From Archangium sp. (lineage in GTDB: Bacteria; Myxococcota; Myxococcia; Myxococcales; Myxococcaceae), in the NCBI GenBank assembly GCA_030695565.1, contig JAUYRZ010000034.1, positions 17,192-81,191 of the forward strand: DNA of 64,000 bases, read 5' to 3'. Shown here one piece after another: positions 37,329 through 46,565 of the stretch. The position numbers and the translations under genes were made by a program. Under the pieces are notes generated by a model, which made no database searches, was not told the origin of the DNA, and was given only the letters and a program-made list of their open reading frames with translations. How positions within the stretch are numbered: the stretch's first letter is position 1; every line of letters starts with the position of its first letter.

Positions 37329-38041
37329 GCGCGCCCCGAGCCCGAATCGCCGACCCCGAAGTGCTGGCTCACTTCGAAGCGGCGCCCCTCTTTCGCACCC
37401 TGACACCCGCAGAGCGCGCGGCGCTGGCCAGGCACACCCGGGTGGTCTCGTTGCGGGCGCACGGCGTGTTGTGGCGTGAAGGCGACGAGGCGACGCAGCT
37501 GGGTCTGGTGCTCCACGGCCGGGTGGCCATCGAACGCGCCAGCCTGCGCCGCCTGATGGTCGACGTGGCCGGCGAAGGTCAGCTGGTGGGCGAGGTGGCG
37601 CTCTCGCTGGGCGCCGCGTACCAGTTCGACGTGCGGTGTCTGCGCAAGGCCCGCGTGGCGTTGGTGCCGGCGCCCGCGCTGCACGACCTGATGGGCCGTC
37701 AGCCGGGTCTGGGTCTGGCGCTCGCTGCCACCCTCGGGCACGAGGTGCTGCGGTTGACCCGGCGCCTCGAGGCGCTCTCGGCCGGCAACGTGAGCCAGCG
37801 GCTGGCGCGGGTGCTGCTCGGGTTGACCGAACGGTTCGGCACGCCCTTCCCCGGCGGCACCTTGATGCCCGTGCGGCTGCGCCGGGAAGATCTGGCCGCG
37901 CTGGCCGCCACCACGGTCGAGTCGGCCAGCAGGCAGATCAGCGCGTGGAAACGGCAGGGCGTGCTGGTGCCCCAGCCCGCCGGCTTTCTGGTGAAAGACT
38001 TTCGCGCGCTGCGCCTGCTCGGCGATCTGGTCGAGCCCTGA
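37325..38041 (+). CDS. Crp/Fnr-family transcriptional regulator
   Basis: 238 residues, with the ATG overlapping the ClC stop (ATGA). The cyclic-nucleotide-binding beta-barrel runs from about 20 to 130 (FRTLTPAERAALARHTRVV, GQLVGEVALSLG). A dimer helix follows, then a winged HTH (MPVRLRREDLAALAATTVES, SRQISAWKRQGVL). The phosphate-binding cassette lacks the RxS motif of cAMP-binding CRP, so another ligand or signal is likely. It may control the chloride transporter and trehalose genes it sits beside. Confidence 0.85.
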   Translation: MSAPRARIADPEVLAHFEAAPLFRTLTPAERAALARHTRVVSLRAHGVLWREGDEATQLGLVLHGRVAIERASLRRLMVDVAGEGQLVGEVALSLGAAYQFDVRCLRKARVALVPAPALHDLMGRQPGLGLALAATLGHEVLRLTRRLEALSAGNVSQRLARVLLGLTERFGTPFPGGTLMPVRLRREDLAALAATTVESASRQISAWKRQGVLVPQPAGFLVKDFRALRLLGDLVEP

Positions 38042-38045
38042 AGGC

Positions 38046-38825
38046 TCACCACGCGGAGAGCGCCTCTTCGCCCGGCGCGCTCATGATCGCCGCTCCCGAG
38101 AAACGACCCGTGGCGCCGAGGTAAGCCCCTGCGGCCGGTCTTCGCCCGCGGTTGAACTCTTCGGGCGCCGCCTCGAGCTGCGGTGGCCGTTGCCCTTCGC
38201 GGGTGACCTGCGCGCCGTCGCAGAAGAGCCAGGTGGTCAGCGGGCCCTCCCGCCAGGCGAAGTAGACCCGCGGGCTGGGCGCCGCTTTGCGCGGGCAGGC
38301 CCGGCGCGCTGCTTCTTGCTGGGTGAGGCGTTCCTTTCGCCAGGCCTCCAGAGCGCGAGCGGCCTGCAGCACCCGCAGCGCTTCAGGTGCGCTCACCAGC
38401 CGGCGGCGCGTCTGGTCGATGAGCGCCTGGCCCCGGTCGATCAACGCGGGCCAGGCGCCGGTCGCCGCGAACGCGCAACCCTTCAAGGCGGCGAGGCCTT
38501 CAGCGTGCACCTGGAGCAGCGGTGGCAGCCGCGTCGCCCCTTCGTCGAGCAACGAGACCGCGCCCTCCGCCCACGCCGCGGCCGACCCCTCGGGCACGGC
38601 CTTCAAGAAGGTCTTGAGCAGGCCGTTGACCGAAGACAGCTCGTCGAGCAGGAACCGGGGCTCCGCCTCGCAGATGGCCTCCCCGGCGAAGGCGCGCTGG
38701 TGGGCCCGCACGCCTCCGAAGTCGAACGGCTGGGGGCGCACCACGCTCTTCTTCACCGGCGCGCAGGCCCCCAGCAGCAGCCACAACGACCAGCTCACCG
38801 CTCGAGATCGTGCAGGCCAGCTCAT
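38046..38825 (-). CDS. Lipoprotein of unknown function
   Basis: 259 residues beginning with a basic segment, a hydrophobic stretch and lipobox LLLGACAP. The mature protein is rich in Ala and helical, with many Arg (ALRVLQAARALEAWRKERL), and ends in a short beta-like region. It is convergent with the Crp/Fnr gene and divergent from the alanine-dehydrogenase-like pair (85-bp gap). I do not recognise a family. Confidence 0.65.
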   Translation of the reverse strand: MSWPARSRAVSWSLWLLLGACAPVKKSVVRPQPFDFGGVRAHQRAFAGEAICEAEPRFLLDELSSVNGLLKTFLKAVPEGSAAAWAEGAVSLLDEGATRLPPLLQVHAEGLAALKGCAFAATGAWPALIDRGQALIDQTRRRLVSAPEALRVLQAARALEAWRKERLTQQEAARRACPRKAAPSPRVYFAWREGPLTTWLFCDGAQVTREGQRPPQLEAAPEEFNRGRRPAAGAYLGATGRFSGAAIMSAPGEEALSAW

Positions 38826-38910
38826 GAAGCCGACAGTGCCCCGGGGCGGAGTGACACGACCATGATGGGCATCAACGAATCGCCGGGTGGCATTGCGTAC
38901 TTAAGACGCC

Positions 38911-40038
38911 ATGTCTCTTCGGTCCGTCGGTTTTCCCTGTGCCCGCCACGAAGCGGCCGAGGTGCGGGAGCTGCTCCCTTCGTTCTTTCAGTTTCTGAGG
39001 CAGTTCAAGCTCGAGCGCGTGGTGGTGGAGAATGGCTACGGCGCCCGCATGGCGGTGCCCCGCAGCGACTACGAGCTCGCCTACCCCGGCCTGGAGCAGG
39101 GCTCGCGCGAGGCCGCCTTCGCCCAGGAGCTGGTGGTGGTGTTGCGTTGCCCTGCGGAGGCTGATCTCCGGCGGCTGCGCCGCGGCGCGGTGCTCCTCTC
39201 GATGCTGCACTTCCCCACCCGGCCCGCGCGCGCCTTGCTGATGGAGGAGCTGGGCGTCACGGGCGTGGCGATGGATCAGATCACCGACGATCTCCATCGC
39301 CGGCTGGTGGAGAACCTGGAAGCAGTGGCCTTCAACGGCATTCGGGTGGGCATGCAGACGCTCGCGGCGACGTGGCCCGGGTTCGGGAGCCCGCAGCGGG
39401 GGCCGCTGCAGGTCACGGTGCTGGGCGGCGGCGCCGTGGGAGCCCACGCAGTGAGGGCGGCCGTGCGGTACGGCGACGATGCGGTGCGCGCCGAGCTGAA
39501 GGCGGCCGGCGTGGCCGGGGTGTTGGTGACCGTGCTCGACGCCGAGCTCACCTCGAACGCGGGGGTGCTGGAGCGCACCCTGAGCCACACCGATCTGCTG
39601 GTCGACGCCACGCTGCGGCGCGACCCCGCCGTTCCCGTCGTGCGCAACGCGCAGCTCACGCACCTGCCTTCACACGCGGTGATCGTCGATCTCTCCGTCG
39701 ACCCCTACGATCTCGAGCGCATCCCTCCGGTGGTGCGGGCGGTGGAGGGCATTCCCCAGGGGAACCTGGACCACTTCGTCTTTCCCATCACCGACCCCGC
39801 CTGGGCGGCGCTCGACCCTCGCATTCCGAACCACGAGCGGCGCACGGTGGCCAGCTGCTACTCGTGGCCGGGCATTCGCCCGGTGGAGTGCATGAAGGTC
39901 TACGGCGCTCAGCTCGAACCCGTCGTGAGGGCGTTGATCGACCGCGGCGTGGCGCCACCGACGCATGACTCCACCATGGCTCAGCGCGCCACCACGCGCG
40001 GGTTTCACCACCGCTGGCTGCCGGGAGGCCGCTCATGA
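38911..40038 (+). CDS. Alanine dehydrogenase/transhydrogenase-like protein, copy 1
   Basis: 375 residues. The fold order matches AlaDH/PNT: an N-terminal catalytic half (GFPCARHEAAEVRELLP, VVVENGYGARMAVPRSDYE), then a Rossmann NAD domain with TVLGGGAVGAHAV, then a C-terminal helix. The active-site His is kept (SMLHFPTRP), but the position of the catalytic Lys (in the KEP motif of AlaDH) reads RCP, with Arg. The SCYSWPGIRPVECM block near the end is shared with copy 2. Either a divergent amino-acid dehydrogenase or a regulatory paralog. The stop overlaps the start of copy 2. Confidence 0.65.
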   Translation: MSLRSVGFPCARHEAAEVRELLPSFFQFLRQFKLERVVVENGYGARMAVPRSDYELAYPGLEQGSREAAFAQELVVVLRCPAEADLRRLRRGAVLLSMLHFPTRPARALLMEELGVTGVAMDQITDDLHRRLVENLEAVAFNGIRVGMQTLAATWPGFGSPQRGPLQVTVLGGGAVGAHAVRAAVRYGDDAVRAELKAAGVAGVLVTVLDAELTSNAGVLERTLSHTDLLVDATLRRDPAVPVVRNAQLTHLPSHAVIVDLSVDPYDLERIPPVVRAVEGIPQGNLDHFVFPITDPAWAALDPRIPNHERRTVASCYSWPGIRPVECMKVYGAQLEPVVRALIDRGVAPPTHDSTMAQRATTRGFHHRWLPGGRS

Positions 40039-41153
40039 AGACGCTCGGCATTCCGCGCATGCACAAAGAAGCAGGCGAACGCCGCGACTTCTTGCCCCCG
40101 CTGCTGGCGGCGGCAGCGGCCCACGGTGTCGAGGTGGTGATGGAGCGTGGGGTGGGCAGCGGTATGGGCCTGACCGAAGCCGACTACCGCGCCGCCGTGC
40201 CGGGCCTTCGCGTGGTCGACACCCGCGCAGAGGCGTGGGCGCAAGACGTGGTGCTGGTGCTGCGCTCTCCCGAGGCCGAGGAGTTCCCCACGTTGATCAA
40301 GCCGGGCAGCACCGTGGTGGCCATGCTGCACCTTCCCACGAGGCCCCGACGGGTCGCCGCGCTTCGGGCCCTGGGCGCCTTCGCCGTGAGTCTCGACGGT
40401 CTGGCCGACGACGAAGGGGCGCGGCTGGTGGAGAACACCCGCGCGGTGGGCTGGAACGGGCTCGAAGCGGCCTTCAGCGCGCTGGAGCAATTCAACCCCT
40501 GGCGACTGGAGCCCCAGCGAGGCGTCATCAACGTCACGGTGATGGGCGCAGGCCAGGTGGGCAAACACGCGGCGGAGGCGGCCATCAAGTACGGCAGCCG
40601 CGAGCGCTGGGAGGCCTGGTCGGCGCGCGGCACGCCGCCGGTGACCGCCTCGGTCGTCGGGCGGCGCATCGTGGCAGACCCGCAGTGGCTGGCAGACCGG
40701 CTCGAGTTGACCGACGTGCTGGTCGACGCCACCCAACGAGATCGTTCTGACGTCGAGTTGATCCCCAACACCGCCCTGCATCGCCTTCCCGCGCACGCGG
40801 TGGTGTGCGATCTCAACGTCGACCCCTACGTGCCGAGCGGCAAGCCGCCCACGGTCAGAGGCATCGAAGGCATCCCCATGGGAAGCCTGGACCAGTTCAT
40901 CTTCGCCCCCGACGACGCGCAGTGGATGCGCACGGTGCCCGCTGAGGTGCCCCATGGGGCCCGGCGCGCCGTGGTCAGTTGTTATTCCTGGCCCGGCCTG
41001 CACCCCAGGCCGTGCATGGAGCACTACGGGCGTCAGCTCGAGCCGCTCCTGGTCAGACTTCTCGAGCGCGGAGGCGCCGGCGCGCTCCCCCGCGACGGCG
41101 ACGCGCTCGACCGTGCGCTCTGGCGCGCGGGCCTCAGCGCTCTGGCGGCGTGA
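40035..41153 (+). CDS. Alanine dehydrogenase/transhydrogenase-like protein, copy 2
   Basis: 372 residues, an ATGA overlap with copy 1 and clearly homologous to it along its length. The start LGIPRMHKEAGERRDFLPP aligns with the substrate-binding Arg region of AlaDH. GVGSGMGLTEADYRAA matches the next conserved block. The Rossmann motif is TVMGAGQVGKHAA. The conserved His is in AMLHLPTRP, and the catalytic-Lys position is RSP (Arg). Co-translation with copy 1 suggests a heteromeric enzyme. It could act in alanine or lysine-type amino-acid metabolism; the substrate is unproven. Confidence 0.68.
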   Translation: MKTLGIPRMHKEAGERRDFLPPLLAAAAAHGVEVVMERGVGSGMGLTEADYRAAVPGLRVVDTRAEAWAQDVVLVLRSPEAEEFPTLIKPGSTVVAMLHLPTRPRRVAALRALGAFAVSLDGLADDEGARLVENTRAVGWNGLEAAFSALEQFNPWRLEPQRGVINVTVMGAGQVGKHAAEAAIKYGSRERWEAWSARGTPPVTASVVGRRIVADPQWLADRLELTDVLVDATQRDRSDVELIPNTALHRLPAHAVVCDLNVDPYVPSGKPPTVRGIEGIPMGSLDQFIFAPDDAQWMRTVPAEVPHGARRAVVSCYSWPGLHPRPCMEHYGRQLEPLLVRLLERGGAGALPRDGDALDRALWRAGLSALAA

Positions 41154-41198
41154 TGTGACGGGGGGACGCCGCCAGGGCGCGAAGAGGAACTCGACGAA

Positions 41199-41417
41199 TC
41201 AGGCGTGAACCTCGACGGGCTGCATCGACCCGCCTTCGCCATCGAAGCGGGCCTTCTCTTCGGCGTCTTCCTGGGCGACCGCGTCGCGCATCGCCCGGTT
41301 CTTGCGATCGATGGTGAGCTTGACCACCAGCGCCCCCAGCAGCCCCGTGACACCCAACGCCGCGCCCACACCCAGGGCGATCTTCGTGCCCAGCTTCATG
41401 TGCCGTGAGGTTTTCAT
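41199..41417 (-). CDS. Small single-span membrane protein
   Basis: 72 residues from the ATG at 41417 (a second ATG is at 41399). A short basic N-terminus leads into one hydrophobic span (IALGVGAALGVTGLLGALVV). The acidic/basic tail (RKNRAMRDAVAQEDAEEKAR) is predicted helical. No clear ribosome-binding site at either start. Function unknown; the composition and span make it plausible as a real gene. Confidence 0.5.
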   Translation of the reverse strand: MKTSRHMKLGTKIALGVGAALGVTGLLGALVVKLTIDRKNRAMRDAVAQEDAEEKARFDGEGGSMQPVEVHA

Positions 41418-41500
41418 GCTGCATGCATAGTGCTGTGACCGCTGGGCCGCGCCGCTCAATCAGGGGCGTTACGGTTCCGAAACCGGGTTGCGCTGTACGG

Positions 41501-42454
41501 TCAGGTCAGGGCCAGCGCGAGCAAGAACCCCGCGTACGCCAGCACGAAGAGGCCACCCTCCACCCGGCCGATCACCCGCGACGTTCGCATCACGAAGGCC
41601 CCCAGCAGCGTCAACACCACCATCACGGCCAGATCGACGCGCACGGATTGAAGCGGGGCCTCGATCGGAGCGATGAGCGCGGCCGCCCCCAGGCACAGCA
41701 GCGAGTTGAAGATGTTCGAGCCCACCACGTTGCCCACCGAGATGTCGGAGTGACCGCGCCAGGCAGCGATGAGGCTGGTCGCCAGCTCGGGCAACGAGGT
41801 GCCCACCGCGACGATGGTCAGCCCGATGATGCGCTCTGAGATGCCCAGCCCGCGGGCCAGCCCCGAGGCGCCGTCGACGAAGAGGCTCCCCCCGAGCACG
41901 AGGAGCCCCAGCCCGGCCAGCGCGGTGAGCGCCAACCGGCCCTTTCCTCGCGGTGAGGGCGCGCCCGCGAGATCCGCCGCCTTCTCCATCTGCCCGGCGT
42001 CGCGTGAGACCCCCGCCATGGAGCGCCGCGAGGACACCACCATCCACACGCTGTAGCCGGCCGCGAAGAGCAGCAGCACCGCGCCCTCGAGCCGGGTGAC
42101 CCGGCCATCGAGCAACACCAGAGGCACCGCCAGCGTCGCGAGCACCAGCACGGGCACCTCGCGTCGAATGAGCGCGCCATCGACCCGGGCGGGCTTCACC
42201 AGCGCAGTGACCCCCAGAATGAGGCCGAGGTTGGCGATGTTGCTGCCGATCACGTTGCCCAGCGCGATGCCGCCCGCCCCGGCAAGGCTGGCTTTCACGC
42301 CCACCACCACCTCGGGCGCCGAGGTGCCGTACGCCACCACGGTGAGCCCGATGAGCAGCTGCGGCACGCCCAACGAGCGCGCCAGGCCCGAAGCGCCGCC
42401 CACCAGCCACTCCGCGCCAAAGTAGAGCAGCACCCCGCCCCCCAGCAGCAGCAT
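41501..42454 (-). CDS. Calcium/sodium antiporter (CaCA family, YrbG-like)
   Basis: 317 residues from the ATG at 42454; a TTG at 42463 overlapping the upstream stop is an alternative. It carries the two inverted alpha-repeats of the CaCA family. Repeat 1 has GTSAPE (43-48) and GNVIGSN (66-72). Repeat 2 has GTSLPELATS and GNVVGSN. About ten membrane spans. The glutamates in both repeats are the cation ligands. Last gene of the antiporter operon; it probably exports Ca2+ or exchanges it for Na+ at the inner membrane. Confidence 0.88.
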   Translation of the reverse strand: MLLLGGGVLLYFGAEWLVGGASGLARSLGVPQLLIGLTVVAYGTSAPEVVVGVKASLAGAGGIALGNVIGSNIANLGLILGVTALVKPARVDGALIRREVPVLVLATLAVPLVLLDGRVTRLEGAVLLLFAAGYSVWMVVSSRRSMAGVSRDAGQMEKAADLAGAPSPRGKGRLALTALAGLGLLVLGGSLFVDGASGLARGLGISERIIGLTIVAVGTSLPELATSLIAAWRGHSDISVGNVVGSNIFNSLLCLGAAALIAPIEAPLQSVRVDLAVMVVLTLLGAFVMRTSRVIGRVEGGLFVLAYAGFLLALALT

Positions 42455-42459
42455 CAGGT

Positions 42460-43803
42460 TCAAGGTGCACCTCCCGCGCTCAGCGCCCACACCGTGCGGG
42501 CGATGTTGACCAGCAAGATGACGCTGAAGCCCAGCAGCCCCACCGGAAGAAATTCGGTGAAGCCGAACCGCACCCGTTCACCGCGCAGATCCTTGAGCTT
42601 GCTGCGCTCGACCAGCGACTGGGTGAGCGGGCCGCTGGTCGCCGCGGTGAGGAACAGGCTCGAGCCTGCGCACACCGAGAGCGCCAGCCCGATGTAGATG
42701 GGCTCGGCGGGGTGCTGCTTCGAGAGCACGTCGGCCACCTCGAGCAGCGCCGCCATGCTGGGGCCCGCGGAGAACAAGCCGGTCGACACGGCCGCCACCA
42801 CGAGGAACACCACCACCTGGGCCAGCGGCGGCAGGGGCAACGAGGTGAGCCACCGCGCCGCTTCGGTGAAGAGCCCGGTGCGCCGCACCGCCGCCACCAT
42901 CAGGAAGAGCGCGAGCAGGAACAACGCCGACTCCACGTCGACCCGGGTGCGCAAGAGGCGCTCTCCTGAACGCGGCTGGGCGAGCAGGGCCACGCCCGCG
43001 CCCACCCAGCACACCAGCTCGGGGGTCAGCCCCCACGACGCCGGCGCCAGCAACCACCCGGCCAGCATCAAGGCCATCGCCACCAGGGCCGGCCACAACG
43101 AGGCCCAGTCGAGCTTCACGCCCCGGTACAGCGCGCCCAGGGTGGCCAGGGTCAGTCGCCGGGAGAGCCCGGTGCTCACCACGTCACGCGCCGGCCGCAC
43201 GAAGAGCACCACCAGCCCGATGAGCAACCACACCGCGAGGAAGGTGGGGAGCACGGCGCCGGCGAGGTACTCCCGGAAGCTCAAGGTGCCGCGCCCCAGC
43301 AGCAGCACGGCGGGAAAGTCACCGATGGGGGTCGCAGCGCCACCCAGGTTGCAGGCCACCAGCATCAGGCCCAGCGTCCACGTGGTGTAGCGGCGGGTGA
43401 CGCCGATGAGGGCGAACACCGAGAGCAACACCGGCAGCACCACCAGCAGCGCGGTGATGTTGTTGACCACGCCCGACACCAGGTACGTGCCGAACGAGAA
43501 GAGCGCGGTGAGCGCCACCGGCCGCGCGCCCGCAAGGCGCGTCACCCCGACCGACGCCAGCCCGAAGAGCCGCGAGTCGGCCAGCCGCTCTGCGTAGAGA
43601 CCGAGCGCCACCAGAATGACCAGCACGTCCCACGGCACGTCGGCGAACAGCTGCGCCACCGTGGCCACCTTCAGCACGACGCAGGCAAGACAGGTGAGCG
43701 CGCCCCCCGCGAGCACGATGAGCAGACGCAGCGAAGGCAACGCGGCCTGCAGCACGATGACGCAGATCAACAACGCGGCGAACAGCAGCTGCTCGGCGTT
43801 CAT
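42460..43803 (-). CDS. ArsB/NhaD-type ion transporter
   Basis: 447 residues, ATGA overlap with the upstream gene. About twelve hydrophobic spans of the IT superfamily (ArsB/NhaD). It contains VNNITALLVVLPVLLS and the mirrored GGAATPIGDFPAVLL, the re-entrant-loop motifs of this family, plus SVCAGSSLFLTAATSGPL in the second half. It could be a Na+/H+ antiporter (NhaD-type), in line with nhaA at the head of the operon, or an anion/arsenite exporter. No arsenic-resistance gene is near, so NhaD-like is favoured. Confidence 0.75.
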   Translation of the reverse strand: MNAEQLLFAALLICVIVLQAALPSLRLLIVLAGGALTCLACVVLKVATVAQLFADVPWDVLVILVALGLYAERLADSRLFGLASVGVTRLAGARPVALTALFSFGTYLVSGVVNNITALLVVLPVLLSVFALIGVTRRYTTWTLGLMLVACNLGGAATPIGDFPAVLLLGRGTLSFREYLAGAVLPTFLAVWLLIGLVVLFVRPARDVVSTGLSRRLTLATLGALYRGVKLDWASLWPALVAMALMLAGWLLAPASWGLTPELVCWVGAGVALLAQPRSGERLLRTRVDVESALFLLALFLMVAAVRRTGLFTEAARWLTSLPLPPLAQVVVFLVVAAVSTGLFSAGPSMAALLEVADVLSKQHPAEPIYIGLALSVCAGSSLFLTAATSGPLTQSLVERSKLKDLRGERVRFGFTEFLPVGLLGFSVILLVNIARTVWALSAGGAP

Positions 43804-44441
43804 TCGGCCAGCTCCAGCTGGGTGAAGTCGGTCGCTGACACGGCCACCAGCCAGCGGGGATAGATGGACAGCGGCACGCTCAGCACGTCCCAACCCAGCA
43901 GCTGGCGGAACTGGGTGCGCACGTCGGGGCCCGAGACGCGGACCCACGCCGAGAGCGCGAAGAGACCTTCGGCCCCGCCCGCGCCATAGACGAACGAGAG
44001 CAACACCGAACGTTGGCCGGCCCACGACTGAAACTCCGAGAGCTCGAGCAGCTCCACCCGGCCACCGAAGTTGGCCAGGACCCGCTCCCAATCGGGGCTG
44101 AACTCACTGTGCCGCACCAGCGCGACGCGCACCGACGCCGGCAGGGCCTTCACCAGGGCGTCGAGCCAGCGCACCTCGAGCCCCACCACCACCACCCGGG
44201 TGATGCCGGTCAGCCGCTGCGCCAACCCGGTGGCGTCGACCCGCGGCGGGCGGGCACCGCTCTGCCAGGCAGCACAGACCGCATCCAGCACCGGCCAGTT
44301 TCGGCCGAGCACGTCACGCAGCCCCTGCACGGCCTCGGGGCCTTCGCTGGCGTCTGCCTCCGCGGTGAAGAGCCACGCGGCGCTGGCCATGCCCAGCTCG
44401 GCCGCCGCCAGCGCGAACGCTTGATCCGTTCCTCCGCTCAC
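43800..44441 (-). CDS. Protein of unknown function in the antiporter operon
   Basis: 213 residues from a GTG that overlaps the stop of the upstream gene (GTGA); the stop overlaps the next start. The middle part looks like a Rossmann-type strand-helix-strand (TRVVVVGLEVRWLDALVKAL, VRVALVRHSEF, RVELLELSEF). An aromatic-rich C-terminal part follows (LLGWDVLSVPLSIYPRWLVAV). No signal peptide or membrane span. Tight coupling on both sides indicates a role with the antiporters. I do not recognise the family. Confidence 0.65.
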   Translation of the reverse strand: MSGGTDQAFALAAAELGMASAAWLFTAEADASEGPEAVQGLRDVLGRNWPVLDAVCAAWQSGARPPRVDATGLAQRLTGITRVVVVGLEVRWLDALVKALPASVRVALVRHSEFSPDWERVLANFGGRVELLELSEFQSWAGQRSVLLSFVYGAGGAEGLFALSAWVRVSGPDVRTQFRQLLGWDVLSVPLSIYPRWLVAVSATDFTQLELAE

Positions 44442-44941
44442 CCCTTCTTCTCCAGGCGCGCCAGCAGCCGCTCCAGCAAGGCCACCATCACCACGTTGGC
44501 CAGCGCATGCTGCGGCGGGCCATCGGTGAGGCAATCGATGGCGGCCTCCATCGCCTGCTCGTCGTCACCCAACAGCTCGCGCAAGGCGTGGGTGGGCAGC
44601 GGCACCGGGAAGTGGCCTTCTTCCACCTCGTCTTCCAGGTGCGGGGGCAACCGCATGGGCACCCGCTCACCCGTGAGGGGCGCGTCGACGCCGGGCACCC
44701 GGGCGAGCACCAGGCCCAGCAGTCGCAGCAGCAGGTAGTTGGCGCCCCGGTGATGGAGCGGCCCTTCGTCGACCAGACAACGCTGCACGAATTCGCGCTC
44801 GGCCTTCTCGGGCACCAGGGTGGCGAGCAGGGCATCGAGCTGGGCGGCGTCGACGAAGCGCAGCGCCCGCGAGGCAGGAAGGTGACGCTTGTCGTGCTTG
44901 TGAGGTTTGGGAGGCGGCATGTCGGGGTCCGTCAGGTTCAC
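44438..44941 (-). CDS. Small cytoplasmic protein of unknown function in the antiporter operon
   Basis: 167 residues from a GTG overlapping the nhaA stop (GTGA); an internal ATG about seven codons in is possible. The N-terminus is basic and His/Lys-rich (PPPKPHKHDKRHLP). The rest is helical and acidic (LEDEVEEGHFPVPLP, LGDDEQAMEAAIDCL). It overlaps the following unknown gene by 4 bp. Soluble by composition. It might regulate or assemble the transporter, but there is no motif to prove this. Confidence 0.65.
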   Translation of the reverse strand: MNLTDPDMPPPKPHKHDKRHLPASRALRFVDAAQLDALLATLVPEKAEREFVQRCLVDEGPLHHRGANYLLLRLLGLVLARVPGVDAPLTGERVPMRLPPHLEDEVEEGHFPVPLPTHALRELLGDDEQAMEAAIDCLTDGPPQHALANVVMVALLERLLARLEKKG

Positions 44942-46341
44942 AGTGTGGTGGAACTCTCGGCTTCATCCGCGGTCTGGGCAGCAGCGGGCGAGACCTGCGG
45001 CGCGAGCAGGAACTTTCCCAGCCCGAGCGCGACGACCGAAGCGAGGCCACTTGCGATCAACACCCCCAGCTTCGCCGCGCCCAGCAGCGCCGGGTCGGTG
45101 AAGGCGAGCTGGGCGATGAAGATGGCCATGGTGAAGCCCACCCCGGCGACCGTGCCCAGCACCACCAGGTGCCGGGTGGTCAGCCCGGCCGGGAGCGTGG
45201 CGAGCCCGAGCCGCAACGCGAGCGCACACGCCAGCAGCACGCCCACCGGTTTGCCGATGAGCAGCCCAGCGGCCGCGCCCAGCAGCACGTGCCACTCCGC
45301 GCTTCCGAAAGAAGCCCCGCCCACCACCACGCCCGCGTTGGCCAGGGCGAACACCGGCATGATGCCGAACGCCACCCAGGGGTGGAGCAGCTCGATCAAA
45401 CTCTCCGCGGGCGACATCGCCTCACGGCGCGCGTCGGCCACGTTCCTCAAGCTGGCGGCCAGGTCGTGCGACGAGAGCGACTCCGGCCCGCTGCGCTCCA
45501 GCTCGTCGAGTTCTTTCTTCATGCCGTCGACGAAGCCGGTCGGCCCCAACCACGCCTGCACCGGCGTGATGAGCCCGATGATCACCCCCGCGATGGTGGG
45601 GTGAATGCCTGCCGCCGCCACGCCCGCCCAGGCCACCACCGCGGGCACGACGTAGATGGGCTTCGAACGCACGCCCAATCGCTGGAGCAGAAAAATGGCC
45701 GCGAGGGCAACCGCAGCCACCAGCAGCCCGGAGACCGAGAGGCCCGACGAGTAGAACAGGGCGATCACGATGATCGCCCCGAGGTCGTCGATCACCGCGA
45801 GCGCCAGCAGCAGCACCCGCAACGCGGGCGGCACGCGTTTGCTCAGCAAGGTGAGAATGCCCACCGCGAAGGCGATGTCGGTGGCCATCGGCACGCCCCA
45901 CCCTGAACGCGTCTGGGCCGCGCCCGCGAACACCAGGTAGCAGAGGGCAGGCACCAGCATGCCGCCCAGCGCGGCCACCGCGGGCAGCGCCGCGCGCCGC
46001 CACTCCGACAACTCACCGTGATGGAGCTCGCGGCGAATCTCCAGGCCCACCACGAAGAAGAAGAGGGCCATCAAGCCATCGTTGACCCACCACTCGGCGC
46101 TGCGCTCGAACGCGAAGGGCCCCACGTTGAAGCCGACGGGCGTGTGCCAGAGCTGCACGTAGCTCTCCGCCCAGGGCGAGTTGGCCCAGAGCAGGGCGAT
46201 GGCCGCGGCGCCGATGAGCATCAGGCCGCTGGAGGCTTCGATGCGCAGGAAACGCTCGAGGGGCCGCCGGGCCAGCCGCGCAGCGCGCAGCAAGGGAGTC
46301 CACGCTTCGGGTGGTGCAGAACGAGGGGTGGGGGTCGACAT
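44938..46341 (-). CDS. nhaA: Na+/H+ antiporter NhaA
   Basis: 467 residues from the ATG at 46341 (MSTPTPRS). About twelve membrane spans. The essential aspartates are present: Asp155 in MATDIAFAVGIL and the pair Asp185-Asp186 in VIDDLGAIIVIALF. The family marker FFFVVGLEIRRE is also present. The protein exchanges Na+ for H+ at the inner membrane and is usually activated by alkaline pH. First gene of a five-gene operon joined by overlaps. The C-terminal tail (SPAAAQTADEAESS) is longer than in E. coli NhaA. Confidence 0.93.
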   Translation of the reverse strand: MSTPTPRSAPPEAWTPLLRAARLARRPLERFLRIEASSGLMLIGAAAIALLWANSPWAESYVQLWHTPVGFNVGPFAFERSAEWWVNDGLMALFFFVVGLEIRRELHHGELSEWRRAALPAVAALGGMLVPALCYLVFAGAAQTRSGWGVPMATDIAFAVGILTLLSKRVPPALRVLLLALAVIDDLGAIIVIALFYSSGLSVSGLLVAAVALAAIFLLQRLGVRSKPIYVVPAVVAWAGVAAAGIHPTIAGVIIGLITPVQAWLGPTGFVDGMKKELDELERSGPESLSSHDLAASLRNVADARREAMSPAESLIELLHPWVAFGIMPVFALANAGVVVGGASFGSAEWHVLLGAAAGLLIGKPVGVLLACALALRLGLATLPAGLTTRHLVVLGTVAGVGFTMAIFIAQLAFTDPALLGAAKLGVLIASGLASVVALGLGKFLLAPQVSPAAAQTADEAESSTTL

Positions 46342-46565
46342 GTCAGTCCCGGCCGGATACCCGGCAAGTGGCGGCCCGACCACCCCAAAACCTGCGGCCA
46401 AACCACGCGCCGCACCCGACTCAAGTGAGCGGCGACAATGACACCCCGCCGGGGGGAAGCGGGATCAATCGGTTGATCAGAAACTGTTTGTAGGGGGGGC
46501 CGATGACGCGGTGCGGCTGCCTCTTATACCTTCGGTCCTTCACTCACGGTCCGGGGGGGCCAAAC

